Source: Clostridiales bacterium (GTDB lineage: Bacteria; Acidobacteriota; Aminicenantia; Aminicenantales; UBA8522). Taken from it: a DNA stretch of 64,000 nt. Where the stretch lies: positions 62,001-126,000 of the forward strand of contig JARYMI010000003.1 of the NCBI GenBank assembly GCA_029907205.1, given 5' to 3'. The notes below the pieces were generated by a model that ran no database searches, had not been told where the DNA came from, and saw nothing but the letters and a program-made list of their open reading frames with translations. Positions 51,236-59,905 of the stretch are shown here, one piece after another (position 1 is the stretch's first letter; every line of letters starts with the position of its first letter). Position numbers and translations under genes: made by a program.

Positions 51236-52081
51236 ATGGCAAGAATGCAAAAAAGAATTGCCAGGGCGTTGAGCTTTTTTCTGCTCGCAAGCTTCTCCTT
51301 CGCTTCCCTCGGGCAGCCGGTCCGTTGCGAAGAGCCCGGGTCGGCCGAACATAAATTCAACAAGGATTTCTTAGTCAGGTTCGGGAGGGATTTCGGAAGC
51401 GTCCTAACCTCCCCCAGGGAGTGGCGGGATTCGGACCTCCTGAAGCTTGCCGCGATCTCTGGCGTTAGCCTCCTTGTGTTCGCCGGCGATCAGAAGGTCC
51501 ACGACTGGGTTGTGGAAAATACTTCTCATTCGGCCGAGGAGACCGCAAATTTCTTCTCGAACCTGGGCGATGGCGGATGGCTCCTCGGGGGGATCGCTGC
51601 AATTTATGCAGCGGGAGAATTGGGAGGAAGGGACCGCCTCCGTCAAACGGCGCTCTTGAGCCTCGAAAGCCTGACTGCCACGGCTTTTTTCGTATGGAGT
51701 GTTAAGCTTATCGTGGGCAGGTCGCGGCCTTCGACAGGAGAGTCATGCCGGAGCTTTCATCCTTTCTCGTTCTCTTCGAGCCGCTGGTCTTTTCCCTCGG
51801 GCCATGCCGCCTCTGCTTTTGCCGTGGCAACGGCGATAGCCGATCAATCCGAAGAAATGGCTGTCGACGCCCTGGCTTATAGCCTGGCGGCTCTGGCTGG
51901 CGTCGCCAGGGTTTATGAGAAGAAGCACTGGGCTGCCGATGTTTTTGTCGGGTCAGCCCTGGGCTATTTTGTGGCCAAGAAAATCTGCAGGCTGAACCGC
52001 CCACATGACCGGCCGGCTGTCAGTCTTTCTTTTCAGGCTTCGCCACAGAAAAGGGCCTTGACCTTGACGGTTGCGTTCTAA
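51236..52081 (+). CDS. PAP2-family phosphatase, exported or membrane-bound
   Basis: A 281-residue protein with a signal peptide (ALSFFLLASFSFASLG). The three phosphatase motifs are KLIVGRSRP, FPSGHAASAFA and ARVYEKKHWAADVFVGSALG. Family members remove phosphate from lipid pyrophosphates such as undecaprenyl pyrophosphate or phosphatidic acid. It follows waaA by 12 bases, suggesting envelope lipid metabolism. Confidence 0.87.
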   Translation: MARMQKRIARALSFFLLASFSFASLGQPVRCEEPGSAEHKFNKDFLVRFGRDFGSVLTSPREWRDSDLLKLAAISGVSLLVFAGDQKVHDWVVENTSHSAEETANFFSNLGDGGWLLGGIAAIYAAGELGGRDRLRQTALLSLESLTATAFFVWSVKLIVGRSRPSTGESCRSFHPFSFSSSRWSFPSGHAASAFAVATAIADQSEEMAVDALAYSLAALAGVARVYEKKHWAADVFVGSALGYFVAKKICRLNRPHDRPAVSLSFQASPQKRALTLTVAF

Positions 52082-52134
52082 ACAATGAAAGCGCAGAACG
52101 ACTCACGGAAAAGCGGTAACGCATAAAGACAGAA

Positions 52135-53817
52135 ATGAACCGACGGGCATTCCTGAAGAAAACCGCTCAGGCAGCTTTGATCGGCCTGGGCGGAACCGGG
52201 CCGTTTCTTCAAGGCTGCGCGTCCAAGAAAGATTTTGACCTCCTCGTCAAAGATGGGCTCGTTTACGATGGGCTTGGCGGCAAACCTGTTTCGGCAGACA
52301 TCGCCGTTGCCCATGATTCGATCGTTTCGATCGGAAAAATAAGGAATAATCGGGCGAAATGGGTCATTGAAGCCAGAAACCTGGCCGTCTCCCCGGGGTT
52401 TATCGATGTCCACGACCACACCGATGTGAGCCTCCTCGTCAGCCCTAGGGCGGAGAGTGCCATCCGTCAAGGGATCACGACGCTCGTGAGCGGCAACTGC
52501 GGCTCTTCGCCCTTTCCCATCGCTCCGGCCATCTTGGAAGAGGAAAAAGAGAACATGAAGAAGATATACGGCCTCGAGATGAGCTGGACGGACATGAAGG
52601 GTTTTTTGGCACGCCTCGAGGAGAGCGGAATGGCCCTGAACTATGCCACCCTGGTCGGACACGGCTCTATCCGCGGCGCCATCGTAGGCTTTAGCGATCG
52701 CCCGCCCACGCCAGAAGAGCTTGAGCTGATGAAAAGCGCTGTGGAAGAGCACATCCGTGACGGCGCTTTCGGGCTTTCCACCGGGCTCGAGTATGCACCG
52801 GGAAGCTTCGCCCAGCCGGATGAGATCGTGGAGTTGTGCAGGGTGGCCAGCCAGCTCGGCTGCGTGTATGCCACCCATATGAGGGATGAGGGCGACAGGC
52901 TGCTCGAATCGCTGGATGAATCTGTGGCAGCGGCTCGTCAGTCCGGGGTCAAGCTTCAGGTTTCCCACCTTAAGGTGGCCTATCGCCCTAACTGGTCCAA
53001 GATAGATGAGGCTTTGCAGCGAATCGAACGGGCACGTAGGGACGGAGTCGATATTTTCTGTGATAGATATCCTTATATTGCAGGCTCCACAGGACTGAGT
53101 TTATACTTCCCTATGTGGGCCAAGGAAGGCACGACCGGCGATTTCCTGAACCGGCTCAAAGACCCGGCCTTGGATTCGAAAATCCGCTCTCATGTGGCTG
53201 AGCAAGAAAAAAAGTTAGGCTCATGGGACAACGTTCTCCTCTCTTCGGTCATCTCGAAAAAAAATCGCCATTTTCAGGGGAAATCAGTTTTGGAGGCAGC
53301 TAAAGAGAGCGGCAAAGAGGCCTACGATTTCATGCGTGACCTGCTCATCGAGGAAAGAGCCCAGGTGGGCATGATCACGTTCATGATGAAAGAAGAGAAT
53401 TTGAAGAAGATTTTAGCCCATCCTTTAGTGGGCGTCGGCTGCGACGGCTCGGCTGTCGCTCCGTACGGCCCTCTCAGCCGAGGCAAGCCCCATCCGCGCA
53501 ACTACGGGACATTCCCCAGAGTGCTCGGAAAATATGTTCGCGAGGAGAAAGTCTGCTCGCCGGAGGAAATGATCAAGAAAATGACCTCCATTCCTGCCGC
53601 TCGGTTCGGGTTTGAGAGGAGGGGAGCTATCAAGCCGGGACATTACGCCGACCTCGTCATCTTTGACCCTGAACACATTGCCGACAGAGCCACGTGGACG
53701 GACCCTCATCAGTATCCTGTTGGGGTTGAGTACGTGATAGTCAACGGTCAGGTCGTTATCGAGCAAGGCGAGCACACCGGCGTTCTCAAAGGAAGAATTC
53801 TCAGGAAAAAGGTTTAG
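52135..53817 (+). CDS. N-acyl-D-amino-acid deacylase, Tat lipoprotein
   Basis: A 560-residue amidohydrolase. The leader RRAFLKKTAQAALIGLGGTG with LQGC is a Tat signal ending in a lipobox. Metal ligands are in FIDVHDHTDVSL, the bridging region VSGNCGSSPF, ATHMRDEGDRLLESLDES, LQVSHLKV and the catalytic VGCDGSAVAPYG. D-aminoacylases release D-amino acids from N-acyl forms. Adjacent M23 peptidase suggests use in peptidoglycan-derived D-amino acid recovery (inference). Confidence 0.88.
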   Translation: MNRRAFLKKTAQAALIGLGGTGPFLQGCASKKDFDLLVKDGLVYDGLGGKPVSADIAVAHDSIVSIGKIRNNRAKWVIEARNLAVSPGFIDVHDHTDVSLLVSPRAESAIRQGITTLVSGNCGSSPFPIAPAILEEEKENMKKIYGLEMSWTDMKGFLARLEESGMALNYATLVGHGSIRGAIVGFSDRPPTPEELELMKSAVEEHIRDGAFGLSTGLEYAPGSFAQPDEIVELCRVASQLGCVYATHMRDEGDRLLESLDESVAAARQSGVKLQVSHLKVAYRPNWSKIDEALQRIERARRDGVDIFCDRYPYIAGSTGLSLYFPMWAKEGTTGDFLNRLKDPALDSKIRSHVAEQEKKLGSWDNVLLSSVISKKNRHFQGKSVLEAAKESGKEAYDFMRDLLIEERAQVGMITFMMKEENLKKILAHPLVGVGCDGSAVAPYGPLSRGKPHPRNYGTFPRVLGKYVREEKVCSPEEMIKKMTSIPAARFGFERRGAIKPGHYADLVIFDPEHIADRATWTDPHQYPVGVEYVIVNGQVVIEQGEHTGVLKGRILRKKV

Positions 53818-53821
53818 GCAG

Positions 53822-54718
53822 GTGAAAAGAAGCATCGCCTTTTTCTGGCTTCTGTTCATATCCGGGTTTGTCTCGATTCATTCAGGCCAGATACTCTCAC
53901 TCCGCTCCTCGCTGGGACCGGAGGTGGGGTTTGCCTCGGGCTCCTTCGCCCCAGGAGGCCTGGTGGTCGTGCAACTCCGAGGCGCAGAGGCCGTGAAAAA
54001 AGCGGTCATCCGTTTTAGCGGTGAAACGTATGAGCTGGGACCAGCGGACGAAGGGCTTGAGCCTTTTGTCCTCGTTGGGCTTGACCTGGGCTTAAACCCC
54101 GGCACGCATGTCTTTGATGTCATCATCCAGGCAAGGAATGGACAGACTGAAGTTCTCAAGCAAGAGTTTATGCTCCAGCCCCGGGAATTTCCGGTCAGAA
54201 AACTCTGGGTTAGAGAAGAATATGTCACACCGCCGGCAGAGGTCCAGGAAAGGATCAAATGGGAAGCTGAACTGCTCCGGACAATTTGGAGCATCGTGAC
54301 GCCGCAATGGCTGGCTGAGGGCGAGTTCATCCTCCCTCATCACGGCGAGATGGCCCCGAACTTTGGCGAAAGGCGAATCTACAACAACGTCCCGCGCTCG
54401 CCCCACTCGGGCGTTGATATCTCTGCTCCAGCCGGGGACCCCGTTCGAGCTTCTAACACGGGCCGCGTCGTCCTGGCAAGAGACCTCTATTTTTCAGGCA
54501 AAACAGTGATTCTTGACCATGGCCTTGGCGTGTTCACGTATTATTGTCATTTTTCAAGGATCAAGGCTAAACGCGGCGAGGTCGTGAAAAAGGGCGAGGT
54601 CATCGGCCAGGCAGGAAGCACGGGAAGGTCCACCGGGCCTCATCTTCATTGGAGCGTCAGAATCCGAGAATCCCGAGTGGATCCCGTTGCCCTTCTCAAC
54701 CTCTCGCTTCGAGAATGA
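53822..54718 (+). CDS. M23 family peptidoglycan endopeptidase
   Basis: A 298-residue exported protein starting at GTG. After a signal peptide and a beta-rich N-terminal domain, the LytM domain has PHSGVDISAPAGDPVRAS, VILDHGLGVFTYYCHFSRI and the zinc motif GPHLHWSVRI. All M23 zinc ligands (H in HSGVD, D in VDIS, HxH) are present, so it is likely active on peptide cross-links. It begins 4 bases after the D-aminoacylase. Confidence 0.9.
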   Translation: MKRSIAFFWLLFISGFVSIHSGQILSLRSSLGPEVGFASGSFAPGGLVVVQLRGAEAVKKAVIRFSGETYELGPADEGLEPFVLVGLDLGLNPGTHVFDVIIQARNGQTEVLKQEFMLQPREFPVRKLWVREEYVTPPAEVQERIKWEAELLRTIWSIVTPQWLAEGEFILPHHGEMAPNFGERRIYNNVPRSPHSGVDISAPAGDPVRASNTGRVVLARDLYFSGKTVILDHGLGVFTYYCHFSRIKAKRGEVVKKGEVIGQAGSTGRSTGPHLHWSVRIRESRVDPVALLNLSLRE

Positions 54719-54722
54719 CATC

Positions 54723-56306
54723 ATGAAATTAGCAAGGAAAACGTCGCTTGCCGATTCCATCAGAGAAGCCTACAAAAAGGGGCAGGAGGACGAGACGTTA
54801 GAGCCGGTCATCAAAACAGACGCGGCCGGCCGGCCGCTGGGGAGGCTCAGCGAGGGCGATTATGTTATCTTTTATGATATCAGGGGTGAGCGGGAAGTTG
54901 AGATGACGGAGTGCCTGACGTCTGCCGAGTTTCGGCATTTTCCCAGGAAAGAAAACTTGCGGCTGAATTTTGTCACCATGGTCGAGTATGACTCGCGGCT
55001 TCCGGTCAGAGTGGCTTATCCGCCCGAAAAAAAAATCCGGAACGCTCTCGCCGAAGTCATCACTCAGTCCGGGTTGTCCCTTGTGAAGATTGCCGAGTCG
55101 GAGAAGGCCGCCCATATAGGCTATTTCTTCAACGGCAAGAAAGAAGAGCCGTTTGCCGGTGAGGAACGCACGATTGTTCAATCGCCTCAGGGAGTAGCTT
55201 CCTACGCTCAGAAACCTGAGATGAGCGCCGAGCTTGTGGCTGATGAAGTCATCGTCAGGCTTAGAGATCGGTCTTGCCCGGTTATCATCGCCAACCTGGC
55301 CAACATCGATGTCGTCGGCCACGTCGAGGATAGACACGCCGTGGTGCGAGCCGTTGAAGTCGTTGACCGTGCTCTGGGAAGAATTGCGGCTGAGTGCCGG
55401 AAGCAGGGGGTGACGCTGGCCGTGACATCTGACCACGGCACAGTTGAAGAATGGCTGTACGAGGACGGAAGCATTAACACAGGACATACAAGGAATCCCG
55501 TGCCGTTCATCCTGGTTACTCATCCTTCGTCTGAGCCACGCAGGCTGGTTTTGAAGGAGTCTGGGGAACTGGCTGATGTCGCTCCTACGGTTCTTGATTT
55601 ATTGGGGTTGGAAAAGCCCTCGGAGATGACAGGCCAGAGCCTGATCCAGAGTTCAGGCGAGAGGACGAAAAGAATTCTCCTCCTCATCCTGGACGGCTGG
55701 GGCTGGAGAAAAGAACGAGAAGGAAACCTCATCCTTGAGGCCAAGACGCCCCATTTTGACAGTCTCTGGACCCGCTGGCCACGCTCCCTGCTCGACGCTT
55801 CGGGTGAAGCTGTTGGCCTGCCTCCCCGGACTGTGGGAAATTCAGAAGCCGGTCATCTCCATTTAGGGGCCGGCCGCCGGGTCTCGCTCGACCGGGTCAG
55901 GATTGACCAAGCAATCAAAGACGGAAGTTTTTTTCGAAATCCCATCTTTATCTGGGCCGCCCGCGGAGCCCGGGAAGACCGCCGCTCTCTCCATCTCATG
56001 GGCATTGTCTCGCACTATAGCTCCCACGGCAGCATTGAGCATCTTTTTGCTCTTCTCCGCTTGGCCAAAGAGCAGCGGCTGGAAAGGGTTTACATCCACG
56101 CTTTCATCGGACGGAGAGGAGAGAGGCCGGAGAGCGGCGCCCTATACCTGGAAAAAGTGGAGGAAGCCTCAAGGTCGATCGGCGTCGGCGAGGTCGTCAC
56201 CGTCATCGGCCGGCACTGGGCTCTAGACAGGGAAGAGAACTGGGACCGCCTGGAGAAGACCTACCGGGCCCTGGTTTTTGGAGACGGGACAAAAGTTTAC
56301 GGGTAA
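54723..56306 (+). CDS. gpmI: 2,3-bisphosphoglycerate-independent phosphoglycerate mutase, circularly permuted
   Basis: A 527-residue protein that interconverts 3- and 2-phosphoglycerate. It holds all of iPGM, but the two parts are exchanged. Residues 8-308 match the C-terminal part of ordinary iPGM: IRGER (Arg54, Arg57), AESEKAAHIGYFFNGKKEEP (Lys128), NLANIDVVGH (Asp196, His200), TSDHGT (Asp237, His238), GHTRNPVPF (His255), ending EMTGQSLI. After a linker of about 8 residues the normal beginning follows: LLILDGWGW (Asp324), VGNSEAGHLHLGAG (nucleophile Ser374), His435, FIGRRGERP (Arg465), VIGRHWALDRE (Arg497, Arg503). One change: the family GRD motif reads RRG, losing its Asp. It starts at ATG 54723, 4 bases after the M23 gene. 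Confidence 0.9.
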   Translation: MKLARKTSLADSIREAYKKGQEDETLEPVIKTDAAGRPLGRLSEGDYVIFYDIRGEREVEMTECLTSAEFRHFPRKENLRLNFVTMVEYDSRLPVRVAYPPEKKIRNALAEVITQSGLSLVKIAESEKAAHIGYFFNGKKEEPFAGEERTIVQSPQGVASYAQKPEMSAELVADEVIVRLRDRSCPVIIANLANIDVVGHVEDRHAVVRAVEVVDRALGRIAAECRKQGVTLAVTSDHGTVEEWLYEDGSINTGHTRNPVPFILVTHPSSEPRRLVLKESGELADVAPTVLDLLGLEKPSEMTGQSLIQSSGERTKRILLLILDGWGWRKEREGNLILEAKTPHFDSLWTRWPRSLLDASGEAVGLPPRTVGNSEAGHLHLGAGRRVSLDRVRIDQAIKDGSFFRNPIFIWAARGAREDRRSLHLMGIVSHYSSHGSIEHLFALLRLAKEQRLERVYIHAFIGRRGERPESGALYLEKVEEASRSIGVGEVVTVIGRHWALDREENWDRLEKTYRALVFGDGTKVYG

Positions 56307-56328
56307 TTTTGAGGGAAGAGAAGAACTC

Positions 56329-56388
56329 ATGCAGGCAAAAAATCGTATGAATGAGATAGGGATTAAAAAAGAAAGACGTCGGGCATGA
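56329..56388 (+). CDS. Possible 19-residue leader peptide coupled to the ABC operon
   Basis: A short frame, MQAKNRMNEIGIKKERRRA, preceded by GAGGGAAGAG. Its TGA overlaps the ATG of the ABC ATPase gene (ATGA), and the ATPase gene has no good ribosome binding site of its own. Translational coupling is plausible. The peptide itself may have no function. Confidence 0.4.
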   Translation: MQAKNRMNEIGIKKERRRA

Positions 56389-57296
56389 TTGTCTCGCTCA
56401 AGAATATCTATTTCAGCTACGGCCGAGTCCAGGCGCTTGGCGGGGTTGACCTCGACTTGTCGGAGGGCGCGACCGGCCTTCTCGGTCCAAACGGCGCCGG
56501 GAAAAGCACGCTGTTGCGCATTCTTTTGGGATTTCTGGCGCCTCAGAGAGGAGAGGGCCGGGTGCTCGACTATGACATCAGGCTTGAGCAGCATCATATA
56601 AGGCGCTATGTCGGCTACATGCCCGAGGATGATTGCCTGATTCCTGGCATGGATGCCGTGACTTTCACGGCGTACTTCGGTGAGCTCTCGGGAATGCCCC
56701 GCCAGGAGGCCATGAAGAGGGCGCATGACGTCCTCTTCTATGTCGGCTTGGGAGAGTCTAGATACAGACTCTTAGAGACATATTCAGCGGGCATGAAACA
56801 ACGGTTGAAGCTCGCCCAGGCCATTGTCCACGACCCTCGGCTGCTTTTCCTGGATGAGCCGACGTCAAACCTGGACCCCCAGGGCCGCCGGGAGATTCTC
56901 GAGCTGATCAAGGATATCTCCTCGAGAAAAGACATTCAGGTCTTGATCTGCTCTCATATCCTCTCCGACATTGAATCCGTCTGCTCCCATGTCGTCATCC
57001 TGAACAAGGGCCGGGTGGCAGCTCAGGGGCAGATCAGCGAACTCAAACAGCTCAAGTTCAGGCTCTATGAGGTCAGAATCAAGGGGGAGGCAGAAGGGTT
57101 TGTCGAAAGGCTGAAAAACATCGGCTGCCGGGTGGATGTGGCGGAAGACAAAGTTCTCAAAGTCTACATGCCGGCTGAAAGGGATATCTCGGATTTCTTC
57201 CGACAGGCCCTGGAAGCAAATATCCAGGTGCGCCACTTTGTCCGGAGTCAGACCTCGCTTGAGGAGCTCTTCGCTCAGGCTGTTGGAGTCGACTGA
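56385..57296 (+). CDS. ABC transporter ATP-binding protein
   Basis: A 303-residue ATPase of the ABC-2 (CcmA/NodI-like) group: Walker A LLGPNGAGKST, signature YSAGMKQRLKLAQ, Walker B RLLFLDEPTSNLDP and a switch His in ICSHILSDIE. It is followed by a C-terminal domain of about 80 residues. Its stop overlaps the next gene's ATG. With the permease it forms the first of two ATPase-permease pairs. Confidence 0.9.
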   Translation: MIVSLKNIYFSYGRVQALGGVDLDLSEGATGLLGPNGAGKSTLLRILLGFLAPQRGEGRVLDYDIRLEQHHIRRYVGYMPEDDCLIPGMDAVTFTAYFGELSGMPRQEAMKRAHDVLFYVGLGESRYRLLETYSAGMKQRLKLAQAIVHDPRLLFLDEPTSNLDPQGRREILELIKDISSRKDIQVLICSHILSDIESVCSHVVILNKGRVAAQGQISELKQLKFRLYEVRIKGEAEGFVERLKNIGCRVDVAEDKVLKVYMPAERDISDFFRQALEANIQVRHFVRSQTSLEELFAQAVGVD

Positions 57297-58165
57297 TGAC
57301 GGTCAGGGAAAAGGGCTACACCCACTGGGACGGCGAGCTAAAGCCGGCGCGGCATCCCTGGTGGCCGATTGCCAGGCTTGGGATCAAACTGGCCTTCAAG
57401 AAGAAATACTTTAAATTTATCTATTTCAGCGCCTTTATCCCAGCTTTTGCCTTTCTCGTCGGGATCTATATCTCTGAGAGAATCGAAGATTTCCAGTGGA
57501 TGGTCAGAGGCTCCACGAGAATTCTTGAAATGAACCCGCGCTTTTTTAATTATTATTTCAGCAGCGATTTCCTGCTGTTCATGATGGTGATGATCCTGCT
57601 TGCGAGCGGAGCTGGCCTTATCTCGGATGACCTTAAATACAATTCCCTGCAGCTCTATCTGGCTCGGCCGTTGCGAAAAAAAGATTACCTCGCCGGCAAG
57701 GCAGCCGTCCTCGTCTTCTTCATTTTTTCCTTAACCATCCTGCCCGGTCTCGTTTTCATCGTTTTTAAGCTGCTTTTTGCGGGAAATTTCTCCTTCCTCT
57801 CCTCATATCCTTGGCTGCCGTTGGCTGTCATCGGCCATTCGCTGCTCGTGACGGTCTTTTTCTGCCTCTATACCCTTCTCCTCTCCTCGCTGAGCAAGAA
57901 CAGGCGGTATGTTTCCATCCTCATCTTTGGCGTCTACGTGTTTTCTGACATCCTCCACGGTTTCTTTTCCGAGAATTTCAAACAGCCCGCCTTTGCCCTG
58001 GTCTCCTTAAAAGCAAACCTCCAGCAGATGGGAGCTTTTTTCTTCAAACAAAAACCCGTCTTCCCGGTCGCCTGGCATTTTTCTTTATTCATCCTCGTGT
58101 CACTATGTCTGTTGGCCGCCGTTGTCCTGAGCCGCAAGGTTAAAGGGGTTGAGGTCGTCAAATGA
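57296..58165 (+). CDS. ABC-2 type permease
   Basis: A 289-residue membrane protein with about six hydrophobic segments. SDDLKYNSLQLYLARPLRKK before the third is typical of ABC-2 export permeases (loss-of-symmetry gliding/NosY group). The N-terminal 40 residues are cytoplasmic and include HWDGELKPARHPWWPI. Substrate unknown. It overlaps both flanking ATPase genes by 1-4 bases. Confidence 0.85.
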   Translation: MTVREKGYTHWDGELKPARHPWWPIARLGIKLAFKKKYFKFIYFSAFIPAFAFLVGIYISERIEDFQWMVRGSTRILEMNPRFFNYYFSSDFLLFMMVMILLASGAGLISDDLKYNSLQLYLARPLRKKDYLAGKAAVLVFFIFSLTILPGLVFIVFKLLFAGNFSFLSSYPWLPLAVIGHSLLVTVFFCLYTLLLSSLSKNRRYVSILIFGVYVFSDILHGFFSENFKQPAFALVSLKANLQQMGAFFFKQKPVFPVAWHFSLFILVSLCLLAAVVLSRKVKGVEVVK

Positions 58166-59088
58166 GCGCCGTCATTGAAACGCGGAAGCTGTCCAAGTGG
58201 TACGGGAATGTCCTCGGGCTCAGCGATGTCACGCTCGAGATAGGGCCGGGTATCAGCGGTCTGCTCGGTCCCAACGGCGCCGGGAAGTCGACATTTCTCA
58301 AGCTGCTCACTGGCCAGATCAAACCGAGCCTCGGCAGCGTGACCATCCTCGGAGAAAAAATAAAGAACAACTACGCCATTTTCTCAAAGATAGGGTTTTG
58401 TCCGGAACATGATTCTTTTTACGAGGAAATCACCGGCTGGGAGTTCTTGACCCAGCTGCTCAGCCTTCATGGCTTTGCTGCCTCTGAGGTCAAAATCAGG
58501 GCTGAGAAAACTCTGGAGGTTGTCGAGCTCAGCCGGGACAAAGACAGGCTCGTCCGGGCCTACAGTCGGGGCATGCGGCAGAGGCTGAAGTTTGCTCAGG
58601 CAATCGCCCATGACCCCGAGATTCTCGTTCTGGATGAGCCGCTCGCTGGCCTGGACCCGCTTGGAAAGAGGAAGGTCATAAGGCTGATCAAGGAATTCAA
58701 AAGCCAGGGAAAAACAATCATCGTCTCCAGCCATGTCCTGCCCGAGATCGAGGCACTGACCAAAACGATCATTCTCATCCATCAAGGGAAGATTTTCGCA
58801 ACGGGGGATATCCATTACATCCGGGACCTCATCGAGAGCCATCCTCATCTTGTCTCCGTCAAGTGCGCTGAGCCCAGGCGACTGGCCTCGATGTTGCTGA
58901 CCGAAGACTATATCCGCAGCATCAATTTTGGCCCCGACTCCAAGACTCTTGTGGTTGAAACAAAGAACAGGGACAAATTCTTCAGCCTGCTCCTCTCCCT
59001 TATTGTTGAGAGCAGGATTGATATCGAGGAAATCACCTCTCCCGATGACAACCTTCAAGCTGTTTTTGATTATCTGGTAGGGAAGTAG
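58162..59088 (+). CDS. ABC transporter ATP-binding protein
   Basis: A 308-residue ATPase: Walker A LLGPNGAGKST, signature YSRGMRQRLKFAQ, Walker B EILVLDEPLAGLDPLGKRK, switch IVSSHVLPEIE. It is close to the ATPase at 56385 and probably arose by duplication of the pair. It serves the permease that follows 1 base later. Confidence 0.9.
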   Translation: MSAVIETRKLSKWYGNVLGLSDVTLEIGPGISGLLGPNGAGKSTFLKLLTGQIKPSLGSVTILGEKIKNNYAIFSKIGFCPEHDSFYEEITGWEFLTQLLSLHGFAASEVKIRAEKTLEVVELSRDKDRLVRAYSRGMRQRLKFAQAIAHDPEILVLDEPLAGLDPLGKRKVIRLIKEFKSQGKTIIVSSHVLPEIEALTKTIILIHQGKIFATGDIHYIRDLIESHPHLVSVKCAEPRRLASMLLTEDYIRSINFGPDSKTLVVETKNRDKFFSLLLSLIVESRIDIEEITSPDDNLQAVFDYLVGK

Positions 59089-59089
59089 G

Positions 59090-59905
59090 ATGAAAAGCGT
59101 GACAAAGCAAGGCCGGCGCCATTTCTTGAGTTCCCTCGTGCGGGTTTGTTCATTCGCTTTTTTCCTCAGCCGGAAGTCAAAGCGGACCAAGTTCTTCCTC
59201 CTTTTCAGCTTTCTCCCTGCGGCCGTGGCGTTGATCATTCGATTTCACCAGGTGTTCTCTGAGGAAAAGCGTGCCCTCGAAGGGACCTACGCATTTTCGA
59301 ACATCATCATGCTTTTCTATCTTCAGTTCATCATCCTCGTCCTGGCGCTTTTTTTCGGCACCTCAGTCTGTTCAGAGGAAGTGGAAGGAAAAACCCTCCC
59401 GTACCTCATCACCAGGCCGATCCCCAAATCAGCCGTGGTGATAGGGAAATACGCCGCTTACACCGCCGTGCCCATCGGGATGGTGGCGCTTGGATTGTTC
59501 TTATCCTTTGCCATCCTCAACATTGACCGGCTTCTGTCTATCCCCCTGTACAAGATATGCTTTCAGTATCTGGGCGTTTTGACTCTGGGGCTCATCTCGT
59601 ACAGTGCCTTTTTTACTTTCTTAGGGAGTTTTTTGAAGCGGTCTATATTTGTTGGTCTGCTGTTCAGTTTTGGATGGGAAAATGTGATCCAGTATTTCCC
59701 AGGGTCAACCCAGCGTTTTGCTATCGTCCACTATCTGAAATCGTTCTTGCCCTCTTCGCCCTCGGGACGGTTTTCTTTCTTGACCTTCCGCCTGGAGCCC
59801 ACGCGGCCAGAGATCGCGCTCCTTGCCCTGGGATTGATGACAGCCGTGTTTCTGGGCCTGGCCTGCCTTCTTTTCTCTCTGAAGGAATATAACCTGGAAG
59901 ACTAA
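59090..59905 (+). CDS. ABC-2 type permease
   Basis: A 271-residue membrane protein with about six helices. FGTSVCSEEVEGKTLPYLIT and RPIPKSAVVIGKYAAYT are the ABC-2 permease loop seen in NosY-like proteins. It is the last gene of the four-gene ABC run and overlaps the convergent lipoprotein gene by 4 bases. Substrate unknown. Confidence 0.85.
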   Translation: MKSVTKQGRRHFLSSLVRVCSFAFFLSRKSKRTKFFLLFSFLPAAVALIIRFHQVFSEEKRALEGTYAFSNIIMLFYLQFIILVLALFFGTSVCSEEVEGKTLPYLITRPIPKSAVVIGKYAAYTAVPIGMVALGLFLSFAILNIDRLLSIPLYKICFQYLGVLTLGLISYSAFFTFLGSFLKRSIFVGLLFSFGWENVIQYFPGSTQRFAIVHYLKSFLPSSPSGRFSFLTFRLEPTRPEIALLALGLMTAVFLGLACLLFSLKEYNLED

